64,000 nucleotides of DNA from positions 4,858,443 through 4,922,442 of the forward strand of contig CM022672.1 in assembly GCA_012295275.1 (NCBI GenBank), in the 5' to 3' direction. The notes under the pieces are model-generated. The model ran no database searches and was not told the origin of the DNA. It was given only the letters and a program-made list of their open reading frames with translations. Position numbers and translations under genes: made by a program. Shown in pieces: positions 1 to 27,648 of this stretch. The DNA is from Chrysomallon squamiferum. Taxonomy: Eukaryota; Mollusca; Gastropoda; Neomphalida; Peltospiridae. Numbering within the stretch: position 1 is the first letter of the stretch; the number at the start of each line of letters is the position of its first letter.

Positions 1-33
<33 letters not shown>

Positions 34-311
34 CGGAGTATTAATAATAGTATTGTTATCATACTATTTTTATTAATACTGTTATTGCTAGTACTGCCAT
101 CTTTATTATCATTATTATTATTATTATTATTATTATTAGATTGATTAGTAGTAGTACTGCTGTTATTGTTGTTGTTACTGTCATACTAATAGTTATTGTT
201 AGTATTACTACTACTACTACTACTATTACTACTATTTCTGCTACAACTACTACTATTACATCAACAACTACTACTACTACTGTTGTTATTATTATTATTA
301 TTATTATTAAG

Positions 312-13249
<12,938 letters not shown>

Positions 13250-14296
13250 TTTTAATGTATGCTTACAGAATATTAGATATTTATTACGTTGCTAGTGGAG
13301 GCAAAAACACAAACGGTTTTAAGATGTTGCAGTGTGAATTATTAAGTACTAAGGAAAAAAATAAGCAGAATCGTAATGAGTATTCATTCAAATCAGAGCC
13401 TAACAAATTTCTGACATAAACTGATGTGAAAGATAAACATATACACATAGGAAAGTATTTCACTAAATTCATTATTTAGTATCTTTAAATAGAGTATTAG
13501 TAAATCATTAAATGGATAAAATAATGTCGCTGAAAACAAAACAAAAATAAAATAATAATTAAGTACTGGAATTAATTTGAAAACTAAACATGTTTGAACG
13601 TTCGTAATGTAACGATATTTTAACTAAAAAGAAACGTACTGATTGTTGTAAGCCTCTGTGACAGATTCTCTTTTTAGACTGTTAACACATGTACTGAAAT
13701 ATTTTGCGAGCTATTAGGAAATTAGCAAAAAGTATAAATCTTTGCACTGGGAATACTGATAATACTGCACTGGGAAACAATGAATGTTTTTGAGAATACG
13801 AGTTGTTGAAAGGTACATAGCTTTAAGTTAAAATGCTGCAGTGCTGTTCAACTATGTTGCAATAAGACTACTGAGAAACTTACTGCAGTGAAAAACGTCG
13901 TAAGCAAACACACTAAACACAGAAAACCAGGAAGTGGAATAAACAGATATTAACAGTTTTACAGCTTATTTCAACATTAAATGATAATATATTTTACGTG
14001 TTATAAACGAGTGACGCTCCACAGAAAACACAAATACAGTATTGATTGTATTATACTTTATAAGCATTACCTTTTGAAACTGTCTGCAAAAGAAACTTAA
14101 GGAACTACGCAACTAAAATCATAATTTTTGTTCTGATACAAATCTCGAGGCAACGTGTGTGCTTATATATACATTAGGATAATTTTTCCTGTTAGTTCAG
14201 TATTTAATTTTGCTATTCTGACATGTTCACATTAATTATTTTTTTCCATTTAGCGAAAGTAATTAATAGTAATATAGTTACATAGAATGATATACC
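13250..14296. other. 3' flank of chitin synthase A, no other gene seen
   Basis: AT-rich unique sequence holding the probable 3' UTR and a possible poly(A) signal. No open frame of credible composition was found. Confidence 0.6.
13546..13551 (+). terminator. Possible poly(A) signal of chitin synthase A
   Basis: AATAAA about 300 nt after the stop codon of gene A, in an AT-rich 3' flank. The surrounding sequence is A-rich, so the match could be chance. Confidence 0.35.
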
Positions 14297-14433
14297 AGCA
14301 TATCTGTTTATCCATCAATCACTGTAAACAGTGGCTAAATATGATCACTAGATACATCTACATTCAGTCACTGATCAAAATTATTAGATTTTGGGACATA
14401 ACTATTTTTGTTACGATAATTTAATATTTATTT

Positions 14434-14538
<105 letters not shown>

Positions 14539-15229
14539 CCTAGGTTTAGATATTAGATTTATTCGAATGTTATGATAAAACTTAACATACTAACCAGTAT
14601 ATGTATGTGTATATGTATGTATGTATGTATGTATGTATATGGTGTTGGATAGTTTCAGTAGTAGTAATTACAACTATTTATATAAATATTATATTTTGTA
14701 AATGATTGTTAGAGTTAGTGAAAATGTGTATTTACGTAGCATCATACAGAAGGCTTTGCATCTTAGTCATAAAATCACATAATTAAGTAAGCTATCTATA
14801 CCTAGGTTATTTTATAGTCTGACCTCTGACCTGATTATCAGTGTCAGAATTTGAAACCTTTCATCACATTTTACACGTCAAAACAGATATGATGTGAAAA
14901 TTACGTATGAGTAGCTTGTGGATATCAAATTGCTGTAATTTTTAAAGTGAATATCAAAAATAAACCTACTCTTTCTCTCGCTTGTCTTTATTGTGTTCTT
15001 GCGGTTTATATATATGCAAATGAGGTTTTGGTCGCCTTGTCCCGATGGAAAGTTATTTCAACAGGAGCTGCTGCTTCTGTTATATGTCGAATTTGCCTGC
15101 GTTTTGAATTGAGTAATTGTTGGGCTTTACAGTGGAAGAGCAAAGTGATCCACAAATAATTTATTAATAATTAATTACATAATCTGGCTTAAAAAGTAAG
15201 TTAATTAGTGGTAATCACTAATAAACTAC

Positions 15230-15293
<64 letters not shown>

Positions 15294-15900
15294 AAGATCG
15301 CATATAAATGCATATTCTTCGTATATAGAAAAAGTTTAAAATAAAAGATAAACAGACAGAGACACAGACAGGTAGAGAGACACATAGCTATACTTAATCA
15401 TTTTCCGGCATTTAAAGTTCTATCTACGTTATCGCAATTGTAGCGACTTAAGTCGCCCCATTCAGGATTTGCGACTGACATTATTAATGTCGAACACCTG
15501 TAGACGGTTGTTTTGTTTCAGTTATGCGATATTTACAATGGCTTTCATCGGACTGAGGTTGCGAAGTAGAATCAGCAGGTGCAAAACATGGTGCAGATCG
15601 TTTAAAACCTTGTTGTTGACCAGTTTCAGCTTGGGAGCGTCCGGCAGTCCCTTGTTGTGTTTCATTAAGACGTAACACTTGACGTTTTTTGGAATCTATA
15701 TTTACCATTCTTTTTATGATAACTAAATAATGGAAATTTAACGTGACCAGGCGCAGTTTTATCTTCGGGATTTTTCTAAAAATCTAATATCATATGACAT
15801 TTACTACGTTTTACGAATTCAAAAGTAGAATAACATCTAACAAACATGCAAGCGGATTGTTTTATCGGACCGTCTACTCCATGAAATGGTGCTAGACGTA
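15230..15900. other. Segment present only in duplication copy 1
   Basis: Between a (CA)n run and the shared ggtagagagacagattt... sequence, copy 1 has about 500 bp of higher-GC DNA that copy 2 lacks. A 74-codon minus-strand frame (15484-15708) lies here, but no family was recognised. It could be an insertion in copy 1 or a deletion in copy 2. Confidence 0.6.
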
Positions 15901-16373
15901 ATAGGTAGAGAGACAGATTTAGCTGTAGGTGTTTATTTGTAATAATTTATTCTCAGCTGATAGTGAAATCACTTGAGCGATGTAAAGAGTTTTGTATGCG
16001 TGTGTGGATGTATAATGTAAATTAAACACGAAAAACGCATCAACGATTTCAAACTAACAAATTTACAATTACAGTTTTTATACGGACACTTTATGGAAGC
16101 TGTGTATAAATTAAAACGTGACCCGGTTAGTAGATCATAGTGTAAGAGGATATTGTGACAGTCAAGTATTGAACTATTAGTATTACTTATCAAACTGAAA
16201 TATTTCATGCGAGCAATCCGTTGATCATGGCTCGGTTCCAAGATGCTTTTTTTTTTTTTTTTTAAAGTTTATCCACTAAACCGCCTGGATGAACTAAAGC
16301 GGAACCAAAATGTCTAAACAGTTTCACATTAACTGTTGTAAGAATAATAACATTTACTGTGGCCACAGGTTTG

Positions 16374-16411
<38 letters not shown>

Positions 16412-16413
16412 TG

Positions 16414-16476
<63 letters not shown>

Positions 16477-16714
16477 AGCCTACTTTTCTTTGAATCGTGA
16501 AAAATTTGTTAACTGTATCAAAATTTCAAAAATCCTTTGATACGATATTTTATTACAAGTTTATTAAACCACCAACAAGCGACCTTAATGGAGTAAAATA
16601 ATTCTACATGATCATATTTTATTTCTGTGGAATTTTACCTGCGTCTAAGCCAAAGTAAAGTGTAATGTTAGACAATCCTGTCAATCTGTTAACAACAATG
16701 AATTATTTTTTTTA

Positions 16715-16752
<38 letters not shown>

Positions 16753-16883
16753 TGATACCCATTAATTCTATGAATATTATCTCTAGATAGACACGTAAAT
16801 GCCAATATCCAGTTCATTGAGCTTTAGTCTATTATAGAAACGAGGATTAAATATACTAATATATGACTGAACGATTTTTAGAC

Positions 16884-16939
<56 letters not shown>

Positions 16940-17381
16940 TGTGTGTGTGCGTCACGATTTGTGCATGCTTCGGTACAAAGAACTCACAGATTTGACAATC
17001 TATGATCTGGAGAAATGATAGATCGAAGGGTGGCAAACAAGAACTGAAATGTAAAACCTCACTAAACCAAACACCTCACAGTATCGACCATTTGATCCTG
17101 CTTTACTATTTTGAGAAATTTTATTGTATAGTTCTATTTTTCCCTATGATTACATGTTACTACACAAATAAGTAAATAAATAAATAAATATGTTTCGGAC
17201 CAGATATTGTCTAATAATTAGTGTATTAAAATAGACACATGAGCTGTTATCAAAGATCATTGGTCCTGGTGGATCAAAAATAAAATTACCATAAATGATT
17301 TTTTATTAATTTATTAGTATGAGTGTTGTTGTCGTATTTTTATTTATTTATTTATTTTTTTTGTCTGTGTGGGTATGTGAT

Positions 17382-17534
<153 letters not shown>

Positions 17535-19169
17535 TTTATTCATTCATTCATTTAATTACGTTGAGGTACACTGTATTAAACTTCGTTGTTTTTTTTTTGT
17601 TATTGTTTTTTAAAGTTTGATCTGGCATATGGTTTTAGCTAACAGCGGACTTAGCCCAAGGTATACAGATAAATGTCTGGAAAAGGAACATCATCAACAC
17701 GACAACGTTATTTGTTGTTCTCTAAACTCACCAGATTATATATCTACCTGAATCTTATTTATGACAAGATTTAACAGAGGTAACGGACGGATAATGAAAC
17801 TCAATGAAATAATGCTTACTTCTTCTCAATGGCGTGAAGTGCAAAAATTTTGTTTTGTTTTGTTTTTTTTTTTCTCTAAACTTCAGTTACGTCTTCTATG
17901 ACTGCACTTGTCTTTCGAGTTAACAGATCGCCTTCGCGCGGTTGAATTCATTTCGGGCCTAAGATGTCAGCAGTAACAATAACTGAGGAGGAATAATACA
18001 CCGCACCCTCGTTTTTTTTTTTTTTTTCATTTTGTTTTGTTTTATTTCTGTCTGTGATAAAAGGAAGAGATATATTCATTATCTAAAACTATTGGTACGT
18101 ACCCGTTTTTCAAGTCCACTTAATCTTTCGGATGCTGCTTTTAAATTTTCTGTGAGTGTTCACCTTAGGTAATTAAATAATAATAATAATAATAATAATA
18201 AAGTTTGCTATTAATGTCATATTTTGTCGTTACATTTTTACAGTCAAAAAAAAAAGAGCTATTCAAGAGCTATAGATTTAATGATTTATTTATTATTAGT
18301 AAAATGTGATCTATAGTCAAATAACATGTACAAAATATACTTATTAATTATTATCGAATTATGGTCTATGGTCAAATGAAGTACATATAGTTTATTTATT
18401 TACTGTTACCAAAAAATGGTTTATAGTTAAGTAAAATACATACGTTATATTTATTTATTATTATTGTCTGTTCTTAAATAAAATACAAATGTATTTATAT
18501 TTTGTTTAAAAAAAAATATCGTCCATTGTTAAACAAAGTATATAAAATGCATTTATTTACTACTAGAAATGTAAGGTCTATAAATGGACACAAAACAAAA
18601 TTATTTATCTACTATTAGAAAAATATGGTCTGTTGTATGATAATATGTATAAGATGTACTTATTTATTATTAGGATAGTATGGTCTATTGATAAAGTGTA
18701 TCAAATGTAGTTATATTTTTATATACACGGATATCGGCTCTCGGCTCACATTATGTTTTGTACAGTCCGTCAGTGCTTAAATGTGAATAATATTCCTCGA
18801 GAAAAAACTCAAAGTTTATATCTCCGAAGTCCACTGAATATCAACTAAGAAACATAAAAGCTCAAAAACGTTCTCTTTTAGAAGTTTTATGCTTATTTTT
18901 GAAGGTTGGCAATTAAAACAAGATTGTAATCTGAGTATCTGGCAGACAGTCTACTTTTCAACATGAAAGTAGCTATTGGTAATTAGTCTGTTGTTTCTTG
19001 TGCTTATAATAATTAATAATATGACGCGTATACTGAATAACACATTAGTGTTAGAAAGTGATCGAAGATGACATAATGAAAGTACTGAAAAGACACGAGT
19101 AGTTCACATCATCATTATCATTATTGTTTTTGTTCAAGTGGTTTACAAGATATTTTTGAAATTATGCAA

Positions 19170-19410
19170 AAAAAAATATAATATAATATAATATAATATG
19201 ATGTAATATAATTTAATATGATGTAATATAATAAATATAATCAATATAGTACAATATAAATAATATAATATAATAAAATATAATATGATGTAATGTAATA
19301 TAATATAATATAATATAACATAACATATTATAATACAGTCTAATATAACATAATATAATACAATAAAATATAAAATGATATAATATAATATACTATAACT
19401 TACTGAAAAG
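19170..19410 (+). repeat. (ATATA)n pentanucleotide array, copy 1
   Basis: Imperfect aatataatataat repeat inside the first duplication copy. A second block lies at about 19716-19797. It contains the TA that is the empty site for the transposon in copy 2. Confidence 0.8.
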
Positions 19411-20194
19411 TACATATTTTATTTTATTTAATTTAAAAAAGTTTTAAAGAAAACCTCAACTGAAACCACCCAGAGGAAACAAGTGTATGAAATAATAATC
19501 AAAATTAGACATATTTTTATTTAGTTTTAAAAAAAGTTATTATTTTAATTTAAAATGCAAACACAAAGTAATCCAAAAACTAAATTCATTATTGTTGTTT
19601 TTTTTTTTCAAACGTTATTTTTATAATAATTTTGATTTTGGAAAAAAAATATTCTGTAATTTTTGTCATATATAATTATATATATTTGAGAAGCAAATTT
19701 TCGTTTGAAATTATGCAAAATATAATATAATATAATATAATATAATATAATATGATGTAATATAATGTAATACAATATAATGCAATATAATATGATGTAT
19801 TGTTGTTGTTGTTACTCGTAATAGTAGAAGACGTAGTACTTGTAGTAACATTAGCAGTAGTAGTAGCAAAATCACGGCCTGACTCTATCATTAGGCCAGC
19901 TAGTCAGCCTCCTAGACTCAAGTCTTCTGTGGGGTATGTCACTGATCTTTAACAGTCACAGTTATTTTCAAATTACTGTTTTAAGCGAAAACAGATTTGC
20001 ATCTTACGGTACTTATACTTGCGGTTTAAATAAATTTACCAGTTTCACAATTTGTGCTTTTTTTATTTATTTCTACAAAGTATTTATTTTAAAACATCGA
20101 AGTTTCCCTATTGTTTCTTTTTTTATTTTATTTTTGATTTATTGTTTCTTTGTTTGTTTTTTGTTTTTTTTAATGTTTTATGGGGGGTTAAGCA

Positions 20195-20480
20195 TACTTA
20201 GAGCGCAAAATATGAGTTGTAATAATAATAGCAGAAACACCATTAGTAGTATTAGTCGTGGTTTTTCTAATGGAAGTAGTGGTGGTGGTTGTTGTAGAAT
20301 TAGTACAAGCAGCAACAGCAGTAGTAGTGTTTGTGGTTCGTCTAATCGTAGTAGTAGTGGTGGTAGTCGTAGGAGTAGCAGTAGTAACAGAAGTTGCAGC
20401 AGCAGCAACAGTAGTAGTAATAGCAGTAGAAAGTGATAATGGTATGGTAGGAGAAGCAGCAGCAACTATAGAAATATTAG
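20195..20480 (+). repeat. Degenerate AGT/AGC trinucleotide array, copy 1
   Basis: Imperfect three-base-period DNA (agtagtagtgg, agcagcaacag) that would read as Ser/Asn/Arg-rich or Val/Leu-rich depending on frame and strand. The copy at 26900-27260 matches closely. It is unlikely to be coding, because every frame is low complexity. Confidence 0.7.
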
Positions 20481-20652
20481 TGATAGTTGTTGTTGGTGTA
20501 TTCGCATATCTGTTTACCCATCAGTCACTGTAAACAGTGGTTAAATATGATCACTAGATACATCTCTATATTTTTTGTCACTGATGAAAAATTTGGCATT
20601 TTGGGACATAACTGTTTTTGCTTCGATAACATAATTTTTATTTATATTTATA

Positions 20653-20772
<120 letters not shown>

Positions 20773-22633
20773 TCAAAAGTTACTTATTTAGGGTTTAACT
20801 GCTGTTTCAGTCTCACAAGATTATTTTGAAAAGAAATTGTTGTTATTTAAAAAATATTTTTCTTCTGTATACAGTTTTTGTAGGCGAAAAGGAAATCAAA
20901 TGCGTGAATCTGCTGTTCTCGGGAGCTGTGAGCTGTAAGAAATAAAACAGTTAATTTCATTTAGTTTTTCTGTTACTTAGGATTGCAGGGTAAAACAACT
21001 ACCTGACTACTGTCTTGTGATACCAGCTTTGTCCTTCTTGGATCGAATGACAAGATAAAACTTAAGGTAGCCACCATTTATTGTGTGTGTGTGTGTGTGT
21101 GTGTGGAGTTTCATTGTTTCACAGTAATTACCACTTTTTATATAAAGGTTTTATTCTGTAAATCGACTGTTAGTGACATTGTGTATGAACTTAACATCAT
21201 ACAGAAGGCTTTGCATTTTAATCATAAAAATCATATAATTAAATAAGCTATCTATAGCTAGGTTATTTTAGAGTCTGACCTCTGACCTGATTATCAGTGT
21301 CATAATTTGAAACCTTTCATCACATTTTACACATCAAAACAGATACGATGTGAAGATTATGTACGAGCTACAGCTCGAGGATATCAAATTACTGTAATTT
21401 TTAAAGTGAATGAGTAAAAAAAACCTGCTCTTTCTCTCGCTTGTCTTTATTGTGTTCTTGCAGTTTATATATATGCAAATGAGGTCTTGGTCGTCCTTGA
21501 CCCGATGAAAAGTTATTTCAACAGGAGCTGCTGCTTCTCTTATGTGTCGAATTTGCCTGCGATTTTGAATTGAGTAATTGCTGGGCTTTACAGTGGAAAA
21601 GCAAAGTATTTATTAATTTATTAATAATTAATTACATAATCTGGCTTAAAAAGTAGATTCATTATTTCATCCACTTTGTTAATTTGCAGTATATGCAAAT
21701 GTTTTTTCTTTTGTTTTGCTTGTTGTAATTTTTTTTTAAATTTGCATTTATTTATTTTATTTTTTATTTTATTTTATTGATTAGAACCGTTAATAATCTA
21801 TGCAAATGGATTTGTTTTTTGTTTGTTTTTAGGCTCAAACTGTTACTTGTAACAAAGTGCGAGATTAAAGAAATGAGCTCGCATATGAATGCAAAAAAGC
21901 TATTGTTTTCTTTGAAGACTTCATTTCGTATATAGAAAAGTTTAAAGCTTGAAAGAGATAGAAAAATAAGTAGATAAACACACAGAGACAGGTAGAGAGA
22001 CAGACAGGTATAGAGACACAGAAGATGGGTAGAAAGACAGATTTCACTATTGGTGCTTATTTGTAATAATGTATTCTCAGCTGATAGTGAAATCACTTGA
22101 GCGATGTAAAGAGTTTTGTATGCGTGTGTGGGTGTGTAATGTAAATTAAACACGAAAAACGCATCAACCATTTCAAACTAACAAATTTACAATTATACAG
22201 TTTTTATACGGACACTTTATGGACACGGAAGTTGTGTACAAATGAAAACGTGACCCGGTTAATAAATCATAGTGTAAGACGACATTGTGACAGTCAAAGC
22301 ACAGAACTATTAGTATTACTATTAGCAAACCGTTGATCATGGCTTGGTGCCAAGATGGGTTTTTGAGGGGTTTTCTTAAGTTTAAGCACCCGGAACTTGA
22401 AGGGTGGATGACGTTATCGTCGGATATAGGTTAGTTCATTCCATCCCGGTTATTAGAATTATCCAAAAGACAGAATTAAGAGTTCTTCCTGCTTTATCTA
22501 ATTTTTATATTCACTAAACCGCCTGGATGAACTGAAGCGGAACCAAACTGTCTAAACAGTTTGACATTAACTGTTATAAGAATAATTACATTTACTGTGG
22601 CCGCAGGTTTGACTGTGTGTGTGTCTGTCTGTC

Positions 22634-22670
<37 letters not shown>

Positions 22671-23516
22671 AGCCTACTTTTGTTTAAATCATGAAAAACT
22701 TGTTAACTGTATCAAAATTCCAAAAATCCTTTGATGCGATATTTTATTAAGTTTATTAAACCACCAACAAGCGACCTTAATGGAGTAAAATAATTCTACA
22801 TGATCATGTTTTATTTCTGTGGAATTTTACATGTGTCTAAGCCAAAGTAAAGTGTAATGTTAGACAATCCTGTCAATCTGTTAACAACAATGAATTATTT
22901 TTTTTTTAATTTATTGTGTGTGTGTGGTTGTGTGTGTGTCTGATACCCGTTAATTCTATGAATATTATCTATAGATAGACACGTAAATGCCAGTATCCAG
23001 TGCATTGAGCTTTGGTCAATTATACTAATATATGACTGAACGATTTTTAGACCATGTGTGTGTGTGTGTGTGTGTCACGATTTTTGCATGCTTCGGTACA
23101 AAGAACTCATAGATCGGAGAATCTATGATCTGGAGAAATGATAGATCGAACTGTGGCAAACAAAATCAAGAACTGCAATGTAAAACCTCACTAAACCAAA
23201 CACCTCACAGTATCGACCATTTGATCCTGCTTTACTATTTTGTGAATGTGTCTTGTATGCTTCTATTTTTCTTATGATTACATGTTACTAGACAAATAAG
23301 TCTATAAATTGATAAATAAATAAATATGTTTCGGCCCAGATATTGTCTAATAATTAGTGTATTAAAATAGAGATATGAGCTGTTATCAAAGATCATTGGT
23401 CCTGGTGGATCAAAAATAAAATTACCATAAATGATTATTTATTAATTTATTGCTATGAGTGTTGTTGTTTTTTTTTTGTTGTTTTTTTTGTGTTGCTTAT
23501 TTTTTTTTATTTTTGA

Positions 23517-23519
<3 letters not shown>

Positions 23520-23578
<59 letters not shown>
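23520..23578 (+). repeat. (GT)n(GA)n compound microsatellite, copy 2
   Basis: Short counterpart of 17383-17531. Confidence 0.95.
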
Positions 23579-23579
<1 letters not shown>

Positions 23580-25305
23580 TTTTGTTTTTTGTTTTTGATG
23601 TGTTTTTTTTAAAGTTTGATGCAACATATTTTTATAGCTCACAACGGACTTAGCCCAAGGTATACAGATACATGTCTCGAAAAGGAACATCATCAACACG
23701 ACAACGTTATTTGTTGTTCTCTAAACTCACCATATTATATCTACCTGAATCTTATTTATGACAAGATTTAACAGAGGTAACGGACGAATAATGAAACTCA
23801 ATGAAACTCTGTCTCGCTTACTTCTTCGTACAAGTGGCGTGAAGTGCAAAATGTGCATTTGTTTTGTTTGGGTTTTTTTTTTCTCTAAACTTCAGTTACG
23901 TCCTCTATGACTGCACTTGTCTTTCGAGTTAACAGATCGCCTTCGCGCGGTTGAATTCATTTCGGGCCTAAGATATCAGCAGCAACAATAACTGAGGAGG
24001 AATAATACACTGCACCCTCGTTTTTTTCTTTTTCATTTTCTCATGATGAATTCTTTCACTCTTCTGTCTGTGATAAAAGGAAGAGATATATTCATTATCT
24101 AAAACTGTTGGTAGGTACCCGTTTTTCAAGTCCACTTAATCTCTCAGATGCTGCTTTTAAATGTTCTGTGAGTGTTCACGGTAGGTGCTTAAATAATAAT
24201 AATAATAATAAAGTTTGATATTAATGTCATATTTTGTCTTTGCATTCTTACAGTCAAAAATAGAAGAATGCATGATTTATTGATTTATTGATTTATTGAA
24301 TTATTGCAAAATGTAATCTATAGTCAAACAACATGGTCAAATGAAGTGCATGTAGGTTATTTATTTACTGTTACTACAAAATGGTTTATAGTTAAGTAAA
24401 ATGCATACGATATATTTATTTATTATTATTGTCTGTTCTTAAATAAAAACTACAAATATATTTTTATTTTGTTTAAAAAAAATATATCGTCCATTATCAA
24501 TCAAAGTATATAAAATGTGTTTATTTACTACTAGAAATGTACGGTCTATAAATGGTCACAAAACAAAATTATTTATCTACTATTAGAAACATATGGTCTG
24601 TTGTCAAATAAAATGTATAACATGTACTTATTTATTATTAAGATAGTATGGTCTATTGATAAAGTGTATTAAATGTATTTAAATTTTGATTGACCCGGAT
24701 GTATGTTCACATTAGGTTTTGTACAGTCCGTCAAAGATTAAATATGAATCATCTTCCTGGAAAAAAAAAAAAAAAAAAAAATGCACGTATATTCGCTACG
24801 TCATAGTTTGTCCTGTTTTTAATTCTTAAGATTATAAATTAAACTGTGTAAAAAACCGAACCGTCTCTGAAACAGAATTCACAGATAAATGCTGAACAAT
24901 CTGTGAAGTCCACGGGGAATATCAACTAAGAAACATGAAAGCTCAAAAAGTTTCTCTTTACAGTGGACCCAATAATGTTCGGGCGTTTAGAAGTTTTATG
25001 CTTATTTTTGATTTTTGGCAATTATAACAAGATTGTAATTTGAGTATCTGGCAGACAAGGGAGGTAGCTATTGTTTCTTGTGCTCATAGACTGCAGCACA
25101 TTTCTTTATACGTGTGCGGGTATATGACGCGTATACTGAATAACACATTAGTGTTAGAAGAGTGATCGAGAACGTCTGACGTAAAGCTACTGACTGTAAG
25201 TACTGAAAAGACACGAGTAGTTCACATCATCATTATCATTATTGTTTATTGTTAGCAGGTGGTAGTACCTAGAGAAGCAAGATTTTCGTTTGAAATTATG
25301 CAAAA

Positions 25306-25460
25306 TATAATAGAATAGAATATAATATGATGTAATATGATGTAATACAATATAATGCAATATAATATGATGTATTGTACTATAATATAATATAACATAT
25401 TATAATACAGTCTAATATAACATAATATAATACAATAAAATATAAAATGATATAATATAA
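25306..25460 (+). repeat. (ATATA)n pentanucleotide array, copy 2
   Basis: The same array in the second duplication copy, shorter, interrupted at its right end by the TA-flanked transposon. Confidence 0.8.
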
Positions 25461-25462
25461 TA

Positions 25463-26142
25463 CAGTATTCCCTCGCTATTCGCGGGGGTTACGTTCTTTA
25501 CCCCACCGCGAATAGCGAAAAACCGCGAATATTGGATGCAGTTTTAAAACGTCTATTATGAGATTATATACGGTACTAAATGCTTCCCAAACACTTTCTA
25601 AAGACACTCTTACTCATTAATACAGTAATAAAGTAATATTGCATGCAGTTATGTATTTCACTAATGTAGTAATGATAATGTAAACACATTTTAATTTTGT
25701 ACTGAAACAATATTTTAATCAGAAAGAAACGTAAGTACAGGAGGACAGTAACACCGCATAGCATAGTTACCCATACTGTATTACTGCACCGTAAAGTCAT
25801 TTTCTATGCGTACAACATATGTATTAGAATTGACAGAAAGTGGAACAAATTTAAAGGCAAAACAGACAGATAAATACAGTGCAATTAAAAACATTATTAA
25901 TACACGGTCACAAAAAATATGCACTGTATATACAGTGTATGCATTTATAAAAAAAATACGTACTGTATTGCAATAATAATTGAAAAAATTTGATATTGTT
26001 TGTGCGGTTTACCGAGCATTTGTTTTTATGACGTTATGACGCTCGCCTGGTATACCAGCATACAATGCGATAGGGTTAAGAGCCTAACCCGCGAATATAC
26101 GGGGCCGCGAATGGGGAACCGCGAATAGGTGAGGGTATACTG
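25463..26142. mobile_element. pogo/Tigger-like non-autonomous DNA transposon (MITE-like)
   Basis: A 680-bp element flanked by TA on both sides. Terminal inverted repeats start CAGTATTCCCTCGC and, on the other strand, CAGTATACCCTCACC. Both ends contain several short CGCGAATA-type subterminal repeats. The TA target site and CAGT...CTCG ends resemble pogo/Tigger elements. The only ORF of note (74 aa, minus) does not look like a transposase. The matching place in the first duplication copy (about 19400) reads straight through with a single TA, which is the exact empty site. Confidence 0.88.
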
Positions 26143-26833
26143 TATACTATAACTTACTGAAAAGTGTTAGTATTATTTTAGGTTATAATTTAGAAAGTTT
26201 TAAACTTGGAAAACCTCAACTGAAACCACCGAGAGGAAACAAGTGTATGAAATAATAATCAAAATTAGACATGTACATTTTACTTTTTCTTTAGTTTACA
26301 TATAAAAAGTTACTATTTTAATTTAAAGATGCAAACACAATAGTAATCCAAAAACTAAATTGTTTGCCTTTATTGTTGTTTGTTCTTTTTCAAACGTTAT
26401 TTTAAATCGTAATAATCAGCATTTGATTTACGAAGCAGTGGAAATATAAATATATTCTGTAATTTTTGTCAAGTGTATAATTATTATATATTACTGTTGT
26501 TGTTGTTAGTCGTAATTGTAGATGACGTAGTACTTGTAGTAATATTAGCAGTAGTAGAAGCAAAATCACGGCCTGACACTACGCCTAGACTCAAGTCCTC
26601 TGTGTGGTATGTCACTGATCTTTAACAGTCACAGTTATTTTCAAATTACTGTTTTAAGCCGAAAACAGATTTGCATCTTACGGTACTTATACTTGCGGTT
26701 TAAATAAATTTACCAGTTTCACAATTTGTGCTTTTTTTTTTTTTCTACAAAGTATTTATTTTAAAACATCGAAGTTTCCCTATTGTTTCTTTTGGGGGGT
26801 TTTAGTGTGTTTTTTTAAATTTATTTATTTATT

Positions 26834-26869
<36 letters not shown>

Positions 26870-26876
26870 GTGGGGT

Positions 26877-27262
26877 TAAGCATACTTAGAGCGCAAAATA
26901 TGAGTTGTAATAATAATAGCAGAAACACCATTAATAGTAGTAGTCGTGGTTGTTCTAATGGAAGTAGTGGTGGTTGTTGTTGTAGGAGTAGTACAAGCAG
27001 CAACAGCAGTAGTAGTGTTTGTGGTTCGTCTAATCGTAGTAGTAGTGGTGGTAGTCGTAGGAGTAGCAGTAGTAACAGAAGTAGCAGCAGCAGCAACAGT
27101 AGTAGTAATAGCAGTAGAAAGTGATAATGGTATGGTAGGAGAAGCAGCAGCAACTATAGAAATATTAGTGATAGTTGTTGTTGTATTCGTAGCTGTTGTA
27201 GCAATAGCAGTAGTAGCTGTGGTATCAGCAGTACAAATAGTAGTAGTAGTTGTAATACATGC
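26877..27262 (+). repeat. Degenerate AGT/AGC trinucleotide array, copy 2
   Basis: Counterpart of the array at 20195-20480, extended at its right end by further gtagcagtagtag-type units before unique sequence resumes. Confidence 0.7.
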
Positions 27263-27576
27263 CTTGCGCTACGAATACATGTTGAAGTCAAGTAGATTCT
27301 CTTTCCCTGCTGGCCGGCATGAATTTTTTGTTTTTAATTACTAAAATATATTACCATTATACTTATTAAATATTCAAAATTAATCTGGTTTTATTATCAT
27401 GCTTATATATCCTTACAAATGTATCAAAAGTGCTATTTTGTTTTTAATGCTGATAAATTCTAAACTTCACAACTAATCACGATAATGATAAACTGTACGT
27501 AATGAAAAACGGAAATATTTTAAAATGTATCATTGAAATATATTTTGGATATTTGGGCCTACTAACCAGTCCTCGC

Positions 27577-27648
<72 letters not shown>

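Noticed and set aside
15010-15022. Octamer-like ATGCAAAT next to a TATA-like run in both duplicates
   Set aside because: Short motifs expected by chance in AT-rich DNA. No RNA gene follows, although conservation merely reflects the duplication.
15484-15708. 74-codon minus-strand ORF in duplication copy 1
   Set aside because: No recognised domain, no splice context, and absent from copy 2. Recorded as a segment only.
20178-20533. Leu-, Ser- and Val-rich ORFs over the AGT/AGC array, also at 26866-27344
   Set aside because: All frames are open because of three-base periodicity. No initiation or splice context, and the array is shared by both duplicates as non-coding DNA.
25576-25800. 74-codon minus-strand ORF inside the transposon
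   Set aside because: Hydrophobic and without DDE or helix-turn-helix features; not a transposase.
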